Positions 26,389-34,898 of a DNA stretch of 64,000 nt are shown in pieces. Position 1 is the stretch's first letter. Every line of letters starts with the position of its first letter. This stretch comes from Algoriphagus formosus. Lineage in GTDB: Bacteria > Bacteroidota > Bacteroidia > Cytophagales > Cyclobacteriaceae. Under the pieces are notes generated by a model. It was not told the DNA's origin. It did not search any database and saw nothing but the letters and a program-made list of their open reading frames with translations. Location: positions 1,331,267 to 1,395,266 of the forward strand of contig NZ_NIUC01000002.1 in the NCBI RefSeq assembly GCF_002807035.1, given 5' to 3'. The translations under genes were made by a program, and so were the position numbers.

Positions 26389-27696
26389 TTAAACCCTCTG
26401 AGGATCATTCTTTTTTGAATAAAATATGGCTCCTAACCCTAGCAGAATATAAATACTGATGATATAAAGAAACTGCTCCTTATTCTCTGTGTATTCAAAA
26501 TATACAATCAGTAAGCCGGCTAAAAGCAACCCAAAGAATGCGACACTAGTCAATAGTAGCGATGAATGGGTTTCTTGCCTTTTCCTAAAGTTAGTATAAG
26601 CCATCAACAGCGATACAATAATGAAGGTGATGCTGCCGAATTCCAAAATAACCTGTAAGCCCCCTGTTGCCAATAATACAAAGGCAAAAATACTCATGGT
26701 GATAATCGCATTGTGAGGGATGTAGGTCTTGATCTTTTTCCCCAAGGGTCTCGGAAAATATCCGTCATTTGCGACCACAGCCATCAATCGAGAGGCACCA
26801 AAGAGAGTTCCGCTGATGGCACTTGAGGTAGCGAGCAGGGCCCCGAATATGACGATGAATTGTCCAAAATTCCCCAAATAGGTTTTTGCTCCCGCTGCCA
26901 AAGCGTACTCCTTATCTGCAATGATAATTTCTTTGGGTATGGTAGCAAGGGCTGCAATGGATAAAATCAAATAAAGAAAGGTGGCGATACCAATGGAGGA
27001 ATAGATGGCTTTTGGGATATTTTTTTGGGGATTGGCCATCTCATTATAGGCATGAATGACTAGCTGGAATCCCTCATATGCCACAAAAGTGATCGAGGAG
27101 ACAATCAGAATTTGGGTTAGGCTGCTTTGACTTTCGAAGACGGGAAGGAGATTTTGAATGTCTCCTTTTCCTGCAAGCAATCCTGAGATAAAGAGCAAAA
27201 TGACAATCTTGGAATAGACCATCAAGTCTTCCAGTTTGCCCATTCCCTTCACACTTACCAAATTGATCACTGCAAAAATGGTAATAATCAGTCCGGAGAT
27301 TAATTTTTGCCAGATCGGATGATTGAGGGCTTCAATTTGACTGCAGAAATAAGAAGCGAAGGTAAAAGCATATAAGGCCAGGGTGCTGATGTATCCAAAT
27401 ACAATCAACCAGCCGATGATGGATGAGGTAGTCTTGCTTTGGGGAAAGGCTTTTTTGAAAAATGAATAGGTGGCTCCTTCGTCTTGGTAAAGCAGGGCCA
27501 ATTTCACATAGGAATAGGCTGCAAAAAGAGCCAAGACACCTCCAATGAGTATTGCTACCGGTGTAGCATTTCCAATATTTTCGGTAGCGATCCCCAAAAT
27601 GGAAAATATTCCTCCCCCTACCATTCCTCCCAAAGCGATCGCGATCAGTTCTCCCAAGCCGAGGGCCTTCTTTCTTTTTCGAGTGAGTTTTACCAT
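26389..27696 (-). CDS. APC-family amino acid/polyamine permease
   Basis: A 435-residue protein with about twelve membrane segments. The first segment has the family sequence GLGELIAIALGGMVGGGIFSILG, split here as GLGELIAIALGG and MVGGGIFSILG, and residues AYEGFQLVIHAYNEMANPQKNIPKA form the TM6-loop motif typical of APC transporters. It probably imports an amino acid or polyamine; the substrate cannot be inferred. The neighbouring glutamine amidotransferase gene ends 38 bases upstream in the same direction, so the pair may be an operon. Confidence 0.88.
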   Translation of the reverse strand: MVKLTRKRKKALGLGELIAIALGGMVGGGIFSILGIATENIGNATPVAILIGGVLALFAAYSYVKLALLYQDEGATYSFFKKAFPQSKTTSSIIGWLIVFGYISTLALYAFTFASYFCSQIEALNHPIWQKLISGLIITIFAVINLVSVKGMGKLEDLMVYSKIVILLFISGLLAGKGDIQNLLPVFESQSSLTQILIVSSITFVAYEGFQLVIHAYNEMANPQKNIPKAIYSSIGIATFLYLILSIAALATIPKEIIIADKEYALAAGAKTYLGNFGQFIVIFGALLATSSAISGTLFGASRLMAVVANDGYFPRPLGKKIKTYIPHNAIITMSIFAFVLLATGGLQVILEFGSITFIIVSLLMAYTNFRKRQETHSSLLLTSVAFFGLLLAGLLIVYFEYTENKEQFLYIISIYILLGLGAIFYSKKNDPQRV

Positions 27697-27734
27697 CTTT
27701 TGATCTATATGCCTGCTAAAGTTTATTTATTCCT

Positions 27735-28307
27735 TTAAATCATGGATAGAAAGTTATTCAAAATAATATGCCCATCATTTCCATCCTGAAGCTCTTCCGG
27801 GTGAAACTGAGAGGCGTATATCAATCGATCTTTATGTTTCATCACTTCAATCCCGTCTTCCGAAACAGCGAGTGATTTCAACTCCTCCCCCAGGTGCTCA
27901 ATCGCGATATGATGATATTCAAAAACACGCAATTCCAGGTTTTTTATTCCTCGAAAAATCGGATCATCCAACAAAATTCGAACGCTTTTTACGCCCTGTC
28001 GATAAAATTCAAAAACTTGAAATACCGAATCGAAGGCTTTTCCAATAACCTGAAATCCTTCACATATACCAAAAATTGGCACTTTTGATTCGCGTACGAT
28101 TTTTATTTCATTTTGGTAGAGCGCTGCATTGTCCGCTACTTCCCCAAGTGTTCCTCCCCCAGACAAAATTACAGAATCAAAGCCTTCAATATCGCCGAGT
28201 TCCACGGTCTGAAAATCTTTAATTTCCACTTGATATTGGCTTAAGCTTTTCATTAGATCATCAATAAAATGAGTCCCATTATTAATGATCAGAATTCTTT
28301 TTTGCAT
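27735..28307 (-). CDS. Class I glutamine amidotransferase domain protein
   Basis: The ATG at 28307 gives MQKRILIINNGTHFIDDL; the upstream extension has no family features. The protein is a class I GATase: ICEGFQ with Cys (in FGICEGFQVIG) is the nucleophile elbow, and SQFHPEEL supplies the His-x-Glu pair. At about 190 residues it is a stand-alone domain. It lies upstream of the APC permease, so it may process a glutamyl compound taken up by it, which is inference. Confidence 0.82.
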   Translation of the reverse strand: MQKRILIINNGTHFIDDLMKSLSQYQVEIKDFQTVELGDIEGFDSVILSGGGTLGEVADNAALYQNEIKIVRESKVPIFGICEGFQVIGKAFDSVFQVFEFYRQGVKSVRILLDDPIFRGIKNLELRVFEYHHIAIEHLGEELKSLAVSEDGIEVMKHKDRLIYASQFHPEELQDGNDGHIILNNFLSMI

Positions 28308-28527
28308 GCTGCTAATGCTTGGGTCTTTTGGTATTCTATGCAAGATTTATTTTTGGATCTTGCAAATTGCTTAACACTCAATTTACCAATTTTTCTAAGT
28401 GAACAGGAATTACAAATACCATAAAATAAAGAAGCGATTTTCTCCCGATGGTTATCGAGGAATCCGTATAGTCTAAAAAATTGCTCATACCGAAGAGGAT
28501 TGGGTTTGGGGGGACTAACCAGGTGGA

Positions 28528-29268
28528 TTACAGGTTCGACTCTTTATACCCGGCACCTATAGGAATTCTTACAAATAGATACAGGTTTGAATTCTTCGAA
28601 GTGTAATTGTATGGCCCCTCTATAGTTGTTTTCATGATATTCATGAGGCCCTGATAGAAAGTTACTCCAAGATTCACACCGCCCTTTCGAAGCTTATATC
28701 CTATACCCCCCGAGAGCCCCGCATCGATTCCTTTGATATGATCTCTGATATCCAGTTCAAAACTCGCATCCTCCGAATTTATAAAGCTGCTTAAGAAATA
28801 GTCTTGGGCCCGATTCCGTAATCCGATTTGGCCTCCTGCTTGGAAAAAGAACTGTTTTTCAGCACCAAAATGATATTTGAGGTGGATGGGAACATAGAAG
28901 TACCCGATCTTTCTTTTGATGGTCCCTCTGGAAAAGATAGCATCGAGTTCGGGATCATTCAGGGAATAGAAATCGATATTTTGAGCGCCCGCATGCGATT
29001 TAATTCGAACGCCCGTATTCAACCACAAATCGTTCTTGAGCCGGATATCAAAATAAAAGCCCAAATGAAAATGGCCATAGCCTTTTGCCTCTGAGATTCC
29101 ACTGAGATTAGAGCGATTGAAGCCCCCTTCCAATCCAAATTCCAGATTGGGAGAATTGAGCTTTTCTCCGAAAAGCAAGGAAATCAGGACTTGTCCCTTT
29201 GCCGTCTGAAAAGAGCCCAAAAAGAAAAATAGCAATATGTAGAGGATTTTATAAAAGGGATGTCTCAT
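28528..29268 (-). CDS. Outer-membrane beta-barrel protein
   Basis: A 246-residue protein with a signal peptide (ILYILLFFFLGSFQTAKGQ). LEFGLEGGFNRSNLSG starts the barrel, and strands such as HLGFYFDIRLKNDLWLNTGV, YVPIHLKYHFG and GIDAGLSGGIGYKLRKGG alternate to the end. It belongs with PorT/porin-type barrels. The upstream gene at 29286 lies 17 bases away in the same direction, so they are likely co-transcribed. Confidence 0.8.
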   Translation of the reverse strand: MRHPFYKILYILLFFFLGSFQTAKGQVLISLLFGEKLNSPNLEFGLEGGFNRSNLSGISEAKGYGHFHLGFYFDIRLKNDLWLNTGVRIKSHAGAQNIDFYSLNDPELDAIFSRGTIKRKIGYFYVPIHLKYHFGAEKQFFFQAGGQIGLRNRAQDYFLSSFINSEDASFELDIRDHIKGIDAGLSGGIGYKLRKGGVNLGVTFYQGLMNIMKTTIEGPYNYTSKNSNLYLFVRIPIGAGYKESNL

Positions 29269-29285
29269 GATTTGAAAATTGAAGA

Positions 29286-30386
29286 TTATTTAGAAAACCA
29301 GTTTTTCCCTTTTATCCCAAAGCGATAATTCAAGGAAAATAGACCGGCAGTTCGGTCCCCAAGAATCTGTGCCTCAGTTCGGATTTGCCAGCGGTAATTT
29401 ATCTGCCATTGAGCACCTATCAGCATGTTCCAGGGATTTTCGATGCTCTTGTTGAAGGAATATTGGATATAGCTATCCTCGATGCTTTCGCCCAAATTGT
29501 CCAATCCTTCTCCCAGGCGATTATAGATGAGTGCATATTTGAGTTTATCCGCAGGGCTTAATCCATCAAACCAGGTATCCAGATTGCCTTTCAGTTCATC
29601 GATTTTTGCCGGGGCATTGGGAGCTAGTTCCAGCGTCGGGATGTTTCCACTTGTCTCCCCATTAAATGAGGAATACATGGCTCCACCCCAAATGGTGACG
29701 TTCATCTCCGGCTTTTTGGGGAAGCGAAATACCGGTCCAGTCCGCAATCCGAAAATGGTGATTTTGGCAGGATCATCCAGTCTGGGGTTGTAATTGTAGG
29801 ATTGGTTCATGTCCAGCGACACAAATAATCGTCCGATAGCTCCGGCAGTCATCAAACCATATCCCACATAAGTTCCGCTGACCTGAGTGCTCACGTCCAA
29901 GGGAATAGGCTCTATCAGATTTACATTGATATCTGCTTTTTTGGTTTGGCCCACAATGCCATAGACATTCAGGAAGGGTAATATCCAGGCATCCAAGCGA
30001 AGATTGTGTGTGCTGGTCTGCGCATTGATATCCTCAAATCTCACTACCTCACTGAGGTCGATCATATTCGGTGGGCTGGGATCTGAAAATCTTCCAAAAC
30101 CCAAAGCCATTTCAGAGAGAGAAAGGGCCTGCGTACCGACCAAGTTGTTGATCATAATACCCATCGGAAAAGGGAGCTTCACCTTTGCACCATGGGCTTT
30201 TTGACCCATGATGGGTAAAATGTAAGGATAAGGCTGGCTGAAAAAGAGGGAGTCCTTTTCGCTGAGCGGGCCTTGGACTTGTTGACCGAGACTGTAGTAG
30301 GCCTGTCCAAAAACAATTGCAAAAAGAAATAGGATTTTGAGGGGAACTTTGAGGCAATGGGCGGGATGAAAATGCAAGGCTTTCAT
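29286..30386 (-). CDS. Hypothetical outer-membrane protein
   Basis: The ATG at 30386 (rather than the frame start at 30437) begins MKALHFHPAHCLKVPLKILF, a signal peptide ending near LGQ. The remaining 350 residues have strand-turn patterns of a barrel: LRLDAWILPFLNVYGIVG, GTYVGYGLMTAGAIGRLFVSL, QWQINYRWQIRTEAQI and a C-terminal YRFG region. A Pro-rich linker is at about 245-260. I do not recognise the family with confidence. It is first of the two-gene barrel operon. Confidence 0.65.
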   Translation of the reverse strand: MKALHFHPAHCLKVPLKILFLFAIVFGQAYYSLGQQVQGPLSEKDSLFFSQPYPYILPIMGQKAHGAKVKLPFPMGIMINNLVGTQALSLSEMALGFGRFSDPSPPNMIDLSEVVRFEDINAQTSTHNLRLDAWILPFLNVYGIVGQTKKADINVNLIEPIPLDVSTQVSGTYVGYGLMTAGAIGRLFVSLDMNQSYNYNPRLDDPAKITIFGLRTGPVFRFPKKPEMNVTIWGGAMYSSFNGETSGNIPTLELAPNAPAKIDELKGNLDTWFDGLSPADKLKYALIYNRLGEGLDNLGESIEDSYIQYSFNKSIENPWNMLIGAQWQINYRWQIRTEAQILGDRTAGLFSLNYRFGIKGKNWFSK

Positions 30387-30437
30387 AGTGGGGATGGGTT
30401 TCCTTACTCGATATATTCGAGTACACTTGAATCCCAT

Positions 30438-30709
30438 TGAGCCAAAATGCAGGAAGGAAGGATCAATATCCCAAAACTGCTTTTATCGAAAGGTCCTGGA
30501 TTCGCTTTTCATTCCTCTGAATTTTTCAGTTTTGACTCGCTGGGTTACTAACCCCAAGTTAAGAATAGGGCTTAAAACCCTTTGAACAACCCTGTCTAGT
30601 CGTGGAAGGCGTAGCTTTAAACTGTAAAACGGTTTGATTAGTCGATTGAATTTTATAGCTGCATTTAATGATCCTGAAATGTACCAAAACCAAGAAGTCT
30701 CAGGCTGGA
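30438..30709. other. Intergenic stretch without a recognised gene
   Basis: This 272-base gap between the hypothetical barrel gene and the ABC membrane gene shows no plausible coding sequence. No remnant of an ABC ATPase is seen in any frame here. It must hold the 3' end of the ABC gene transcript. Confidence 0.5.
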
Positions 30710-31831
30710 CTAATTTTGTACTTGTGGGCCAAATTCAAGAAAAACCAACTTCTGGTCTGTCTCCAAAGATTCTGTTTTTGTTGACTCTGACCCTTGTTTT
30801 GCTTCCTTGTCGGTCTTGGATTTTTCGGAATAGGTAAGGGGTGTTTTTTTCTTGATCAATACTTCTATTTTTCTCAATGAAATCATCCCTTTTGCGATGA
30901 TTGAAGGGGTTTTTGAAATGCTTCTAATCGCGGGAGCCATAGCACCTATTACAAGCATGAAAGCTAGCAATTGGCCGGGACTTTCTTTGGTATCTGGTGC
31001 AAAGGAAATGGCAGCGAGTAATGAGAAAGTAAGCAAAGGACCTAAAATGGCTACCCAAGCCAACCTGGAATTCTCCCAGAATTGATACTGAAGGTTTACT
31101 CTTAGTGATTGCTGGCTTTTTTCTTGAAAAGCAGTGCTTATCTTGATTCTGTCGGATTTAGTAAAATCTCCCTTTTGATTGGAAAAAGTCTCCGTAACGT
31201 ACTTTAAAACCAGGCTTTTTTTATTCCTTTTTGATATGGTCCAGGGAATCTGTTTTGAATCAAGGAAGAAGGCTACTGGACTCACAATTAGTAAAGTGGC
31301 CACAATAGTCAAGGTCCAGTATGGGTTTAAATAAACCAATAAACCCAAACCCGTCAATAGGAAAAAGGCATCTCTTAGTCCTCTATGAAAGCCATTGCAA
31401 AGCATATTTCGAACGGATAGTTGATCCCCTGAATATCTCAGAAGGTATTTACCAAAACCATTCTTATTGTAGTAATCTGAGGTCCATTGAAGCTGTCTTC
31501 GAAAGAGCCTTTGCATCAGATCAAAATTGAACTTTTCAGCCTTGGTTCGTATCAGCTGCCTCTCCCAGAAATGTAGAAAGAACTTAAGCAGGATGACCAA
31601 ACCCAGAATCCCAAAGAATTGCTGCAGCGAGCCAACCCGTAGCCCGAAGTCGGCAAGTAATTCTGATTTGCTGATTGAATTTTGATACATAAGGTCAAAA
31701 AACCACCCAGTCATTAGACTCAGAAAAAAGGTACTGACTGCTCCGATCCAACCGATCAATAGAATTACCGAAAGACGACCCCAGTGGGAAAACCAGTGGC
31801 GTTTGAGGGTTTTATTTGTAATCCAATCCAT
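30710..31831 (-). CDS. ABC-type transmembrane domain protein lacking the ATPase domain
   Basis: A 373-residue protein matching the membrane half of an ABC exporter (ABC_membrane). It has about five or six hydrophobic segments (about 20-42, 72-90, 150-165, 170-190, 260-280, 288-305) and coupling-helix-like YSGDQLSVRNMLCNG. Normally the nucleotide-binding domain follows at about residue 330; here the chain ends in a charged Lys/Glu/Thr-rich tail (SEKSKTDKEAKQGSESTKTE) and a stop. No Walker motifs are present in the gene or just downstream. It begins 6 bases after the P-loop gene and may use another ATPase or have lost transport function. Confidence 0.8.
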   Translation of the reverse strand: MDWITNKTLKRHWFSHWGRLSVILLIGWIGAVSTFFLSLMTGWFFDLMYQNSISKSELLADFGLRVGSLQQFFGILGLVILLKFFLHFWERQLIRTKAEKFNFDLMQRLFRRQLQWTSDYYNKNGFGKYLLRYSGDQLSVRNMLCNGFHRGLRDAFFLLTGLGLLVYLNPYWTLTIVATLLIVSPVAFFLDSKQIPWTISKRNKKSLVLKYVTETFSNQKGDFTKSDRIKISTAFQEKSQQSLRVNLQYQFWENSRLAWVAILGPLLTFSLLAAISFAPDTKESPGQLLAFMLVIGAMAPAIRSISKTPSIIAKGMISLRKIEVLIKKKTPLTYSEKSKTDKEAKQGSESTKTESLETDQKLVFLEFGPQVQN

Positions 31832-31837
31832 AGTGTT

Positions 31838-32908
31838 CTAGGCGGATAGAAGCTGCATGGTTCTGAGATAATCGGGAAATTCACCCATACTCAGCTGCTC
31901 CAGATTCAAAATCGGCAAATAGCTATGATCATTGTTCTCATCCAGGCATTCTCTTACTTCCTGAACCAAAAGTGGGCTAGCTGTAAATAAACCTGCCAAA
32001 GCTGTTGCTTGGATACCCCATGAATTCAACGTGTGAACTCCATTAACTGCAGATAGACTATCTCCTGCTGAGAAAACAACTTGATGTACCGAACTCATAA
32101 ATTTGGGATTTTTCAAAAGCATCTTAGTCTCGCGCTGCAGGATGCCATCTGCTATTTCAATTATCACGTAGTCCGGTCTCTTTTTCAATACATCCCGAAG
32201 GAGAGTTTCATAAAGACTTAATAGTTTTTCCTCAGAAACCAGATAGGTGGACGGGTAACCATATCGGGAAAAATCTATTGCTTCACAGGCTCCAAGATCG
32301 AAAGCTAAATTGGCATCCTTTGGATATGCGGTTCCAGTCAGCTTGATGTAAGCCGCTGTATGCCCCTTTTTTGTAAGTCCATTGATTAGAAATGCCGCTG
32401 TGGTTGTTTTTCCGCTGTCCATAGCTGAACCTAGCGACAGCACCACTTTTGTTCTTTTTGCCAGATCTCCTGTAAAAGGAATCAGCTTCTGCTCCTTTTG
32501 TGAAATGGTATTTGCTATCTGTCCTCGTTCATCCGTGTAAAGGCCAACAAGTTCCACTTTGGTAGGTCCTATCTCGTCAAGTCTCTGATGCATAGATTTT
32601 ACTTCTCCGATCACTCCAGCACCTCCGAGCATATGGAATTCACCTTTTAGATCATCGGGGATATACCCTTCGAATTGATTGGTAGCATATCTATTTCCAA
32701 AAGCCCCCATGATCAAATCGCCCGGGATAAGCGTTGCGCTTCTGGATACTGTCTGGATCATTTTATTTTTACCAATTTCGGTCACCATGAAAAGGCCCAC
32801 ATCACCTGCTTTTAAAGTGAAGTTTGGCTCTAATTCATCGATTGAGATTAACTCCATGGGTCTGATTCCATGACAGACCATTCCTATTTTGATTCGAGAT
32901 TTCATCAT
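31838..32908 (-). CDS. Uncharacterised P-loop NTPase-like protein
   Basis: A 356-residue protein. The N-terminal half (1-145) is an unknown all-beta/alpha domain with VCHGIRPMELIS and ATLIPGDLIMGAFGNRYATN. The C-terminal half starts VVLSLGSAMDSGKTTTAAFLI (about 160-182), a Walker A-like loop of the SIMIBI/MobB-dethiobiotin-synthetase sort, with DYVIIEIADGIL as a probable Walker B. It resembles the P-loop part of DUF1611 only loosely. Function unknown. It sits between DUF2490 and the ATPase-less ABC membrane gene (gaps of 13 and 6 bases) in one operon. The start may be at 32908 or 32905. Confidence 0.6.
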   Translation of the reverse strand: MMKSRIKIGMVCHGIRPMELISIDELEPNFTLKAGDVGLFMVTEIGKNKMIQTVSRSATLIPGDLIMGAFGNRYATNQFEGYIPDDLKGEFHMLGGAGVIGEVKSMHQRLDEIGPTKVELVGLYTDERGQIANTISQKEQKLIPFTGDLAKRTKVVLSLGSAMDSGKTTTAAFLINGLTKKGHTAAYIKLTGTAYPKDANLAFDLGACEAIDFSRYGYPSTYLVSEEKLLSLYETLLRDVLKKRPDYVIIEIADGILQRETKMLLKNPKFMSSVHQVVFSAGDSLSAVNGVHTLNSWGIQATALAGLFTASPLLVQEVRECLDENNDHSYLPILNLEQLSMGEFPDYLRTMQLLSA

Positions 32909-32921
32909 TTTTTGTGTTTAG

Positions 32922-33725
32922 TTAAAAGTTTATTGGTAGAAAATTTTCATTGTGCTTGCCCTTTAGCTGGTAGCTTACCGACATTCCTATCACATGGTAA
33001 TTGTTAAAAGGGCGCTGAATTCGTCCTGTATTTGGGTTTAGGACATTGATTTTATTGGTTGCTGAGAATCCAAGGTTGAACTCATGCTGATGCATGTAAT
33101 AGAGCGATAATCGGATCGGGTCACTGATTTTGAAATTGAAGTTTGCCAGGATCCTGCCCCGATGAAATCCATTGGCAGGCTTCCTTGCGATTTCTTCTCC
33201 TTCATCGTTGAAATACCGAATATTCCCTCCACCTATATTGTAAAATAGGCTATAGCTTAAAGAAGGAGCCACTCTGAGAAAATTTAGCCTTTTGCGGAGA
33301 CCCAGGCGATTACTTAGGATTACGCGATGGTCAAATCGGCGCTCCTCTTTGCTATGGGTTTCAAATTGAACTCCACTACGAAGTACAAGTCTTTTGTTTA
33401 GCTTTTTTCGGTAGATAGCGTTGATGAAAAGCCTGTTGGTCGTGCGATTGGATGAAGGAATACTCAGCCAGGCAGTTCCTACTCGTGCACTCCAGGTAGA
33501 ATTGATTCTGTAGCCCAGCCGAAATTGGTACCAATTGAAATTATTCCTAATCCCATCGGTAATATCTGTTGAATGAAGATATGCCACTCTGGCATCTAGG
33601 TTATCCGTTAGTGGCATTCCCAGGCTGAAGGTGTTCCAAACCCTTGTCTTTTCTTGAGCATGTAATGGATTTGCCAAAAAAAGTGCGACTACTAAAAGGC
33701 TGATTTTTACTGATGAGCTGAGCAT
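32922..33725 (-). CDS. DUF2490 outer-membrane beta-barrel protein
   Basis: A 267-residue protein with signal peptide (ISLLVVALFLANPLHAQ). TRVWNTFSLGMPLTDNLDARVAY, then WYQFRLGYRINSTWSARVG and the repeated charged-aromatic strands up to HVIGMSVSYQL match DUF2490 barrels, often thought to make narrow pores. It is the first gene of a three-gene operon (DUF2490, P-loop, ABC membrane). Its own promoter carries the bipartite motif shared with the upstream hydroxylase gene. Confidence 0.82.
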   Translation of the reverse strand: MLSSSVKISLLVVALFLANPLHAQEKTRVWNTFSLGMPLTDNLDARVAYLHSTDITDGIRNNFNWYQFRLGYRINSTWSARVGTAWLSIPSSNRTTNRLFINAIYRKKLNKRLVLRSGVQFETHSKEERRFDHRVILSNRLGLRKRLNFLRVAPSLSYSLFYNIGGGNIRYFNDEGEEIARKPANGFHRGRILANFNFKISDPIRLSLYYMHQHEFNLGFSATNKINVLNPNTGRIQRPFNNYHVIGMSVSYQLKGKHNENFLPINF

Positions 33726-33742
33726 ATTCTTACTTTTTATGC

Positions 33743-33775
33743 CTCTTTGTCGCAGCGGGAAATCAGATTGTAACC
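33743..33775 (-). promoter_or_regulatory. Bipartite promoter motif for the DUF2490 operon
   Basis: On the minus strand, GGTTAC (33775 to 33770), 17 bases, then CGACAAAGAG (33752 to 33743), ending 17 bases before the DUF2490 start. The same arrangement occurs ahead of the hydroxylase gene. The shape (-35 and -10 with a CGAC -10) is like ECF sigma promoters. Confidence 0.6.
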
Positions 33776-33883
33776 AGCCTCCCGAAAAAAGTATGTTTTA
33801 TTTACCTCTTTGCATTGGTAAAGCATTAAAAATCTATTGCTTACATGCTATCAACCTAATTCTGTCATGGTAATTGAAGCATA

Positions 33884-33916
33884 AAAAAATCCGGTAAGTT
33901 TCCCTACCGGATTATT
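33884..33916 (-). terminator. Terminator after the hydroxylase gene
   Basis: The arms AATCCGGTA and TACCGGATT form a perfect 9-base-pair stem around an 8-base loop, with a run of A on the plus strand that reads as T on the minus strand. So the hydroxylase gene is transcribed separately from the DUF2490 operon. Confidence 0.82.
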
Positions 33917-34012
33917 TCACAGGTGCTTATTTCTTGATCCAATCCCAGATCTATATCGTCAATTACCCTGAGGAGCAATTCTCAAAGGAAGTCATCAAAG
34001 GCTGAAAAAGAC

Positions 34013-34594
34013 CTATGAAGCAGCGGTGTAGACACTAAAAACTTCCTCTTCAAGTTCTGAAGGGAGCATGTCAAAAATCATGTGAATACGATCCTGATCT
34101 CCATCATTGCGGGCTTCATGCATCTCATTGTTATCAAACCACCAAAGTTCACCCTCCTGCATTCGTACCTCTTCATCCCCTGTTTTCATCCATGACCCGA
34201 GGCTTGATTTTAGGACCAAATGATAGCGGTTTCGAACTCGATAGTATTCCCCTCGATCGATATGTGGGTAAACCTGTTTACCAGCGGGCAAGCAAACAAT
34301 CTTTGCCCTTCCCAGAATTTCATTTCTTTCCTTCGCAAATTCCTTTAGAAACTCCACAAATAAAGGATATTGTTTGCTAGCGGATGTCCATCGACTTTCG
34401 TGTACGTCTCGACGCTTTCTATTCCCGATAGCAGATTTCCGAAGACCTCTCAATGGAATAGCCAATGCCTCACGTTGTACCATAATCTTGTCTTGTCGAC
34501 CAGTGGATCCGGCCCAGGCATTTTCTATGGAGTCTATCTGATCCAAAAATGGCTGGGTGGAGATATGCTGTTTGATAAGTTTGAAGTTTTTCAT
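34013..34594 (-). CDS. Aspartyl/asparaginyl beta-hydroxylase-like dioxygenase
   Basis: A 193-residue protein (start ATG at 34594; an upstream TTG exists) of the Asp/Asn hydroxylase (PF05118-like) cupin fold. The iron-binding motif VYPHIDRGEYYR gives His-x-Asp, and NEMHEARN supplies the distal His with a following Arg region. YHLVLKSSLG and GELWWFDNN are other family hallmarks. It would use Fe(II), O2 and 2-oxoglutarate to hydroxylate a peptide or other amide substrate in the cytoplasm. It is linked to the downstream barrel/P-loop/ABC operon by gene order and a shared promoter motif. Confidence 0.85.
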   Translation of the reverse strand: MKNFKLIKQHISTQPFLDQIDSIENAWAGSTGRQDKIMVQREALAIPLRGLRKSAIGNRKRRDVHESRWTSASKQYPLFVEFLKEFAKERNEILGRAKIVCLPAGKQVYPHIDRGEYYRVRNRYHLVLKSSLGSWMKTGDEEVRMQEGELWWFDNNEMHEARNDGDQDRIHMIFDMLPSELEEEVFSVYTAAS

Positions 34595-34631
34595 GGTAAT
34601 CAATCGGTTAAGTTAAAATTACATTTTGTGA

Positions 34632-34664
34632 CTCTTTGTCGCATAGGAGCTTCCGATCGTAACC
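34632..34664 (-). promoter_or_regulatory. Bipartite promoter motif for the hydroxylase gene
   Basis: On the minus strand, GGTTAC (34664 to 34659), a 17-base spacer, then CGACAAAGAG (34641 to 34632). The gap to the start of the hydroxylase is 37 bases. It matches 33743-33775 in both boxes and spacing, and further downstream bases (CA-AAAA-GTAA pattern) also agree. Confidence 0.6.
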
Positions 34665-34782
34665 GCCCATCTGAAAAAAAATGAAATTTTTTAATGGGCA
34701 TATCCGCTTTTCTTCCACTAAGAATTCTGTAGGGCCTAGCTTGAATCAAAAGGTTCGGAATCTGGAAGCTTCGATCTTCTTC

Positions 34783-34846
34783 AGCCCACGGTTTAAACCG
34801 TGGGCTAAGGGATATTGGATAGCTCAGGAATGGTTTCAACCATTTG
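34783..34846. repeat. REP unit, left of the RAYT transposase
   Basis: A perfect 24-base palindrome (34783-34806; core GGTTTAAACC) is followed by AATGGTTTCAACCATT (34829-34844). The order and spacing are the same as in the right-hand unit at 35388. Confidence 0.85.
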
Positions 34847-34898
34847 AATTTGCCCCAAATGGATTTTATTCGTTTTGTGTTTTCGAATAGCTAATAGT

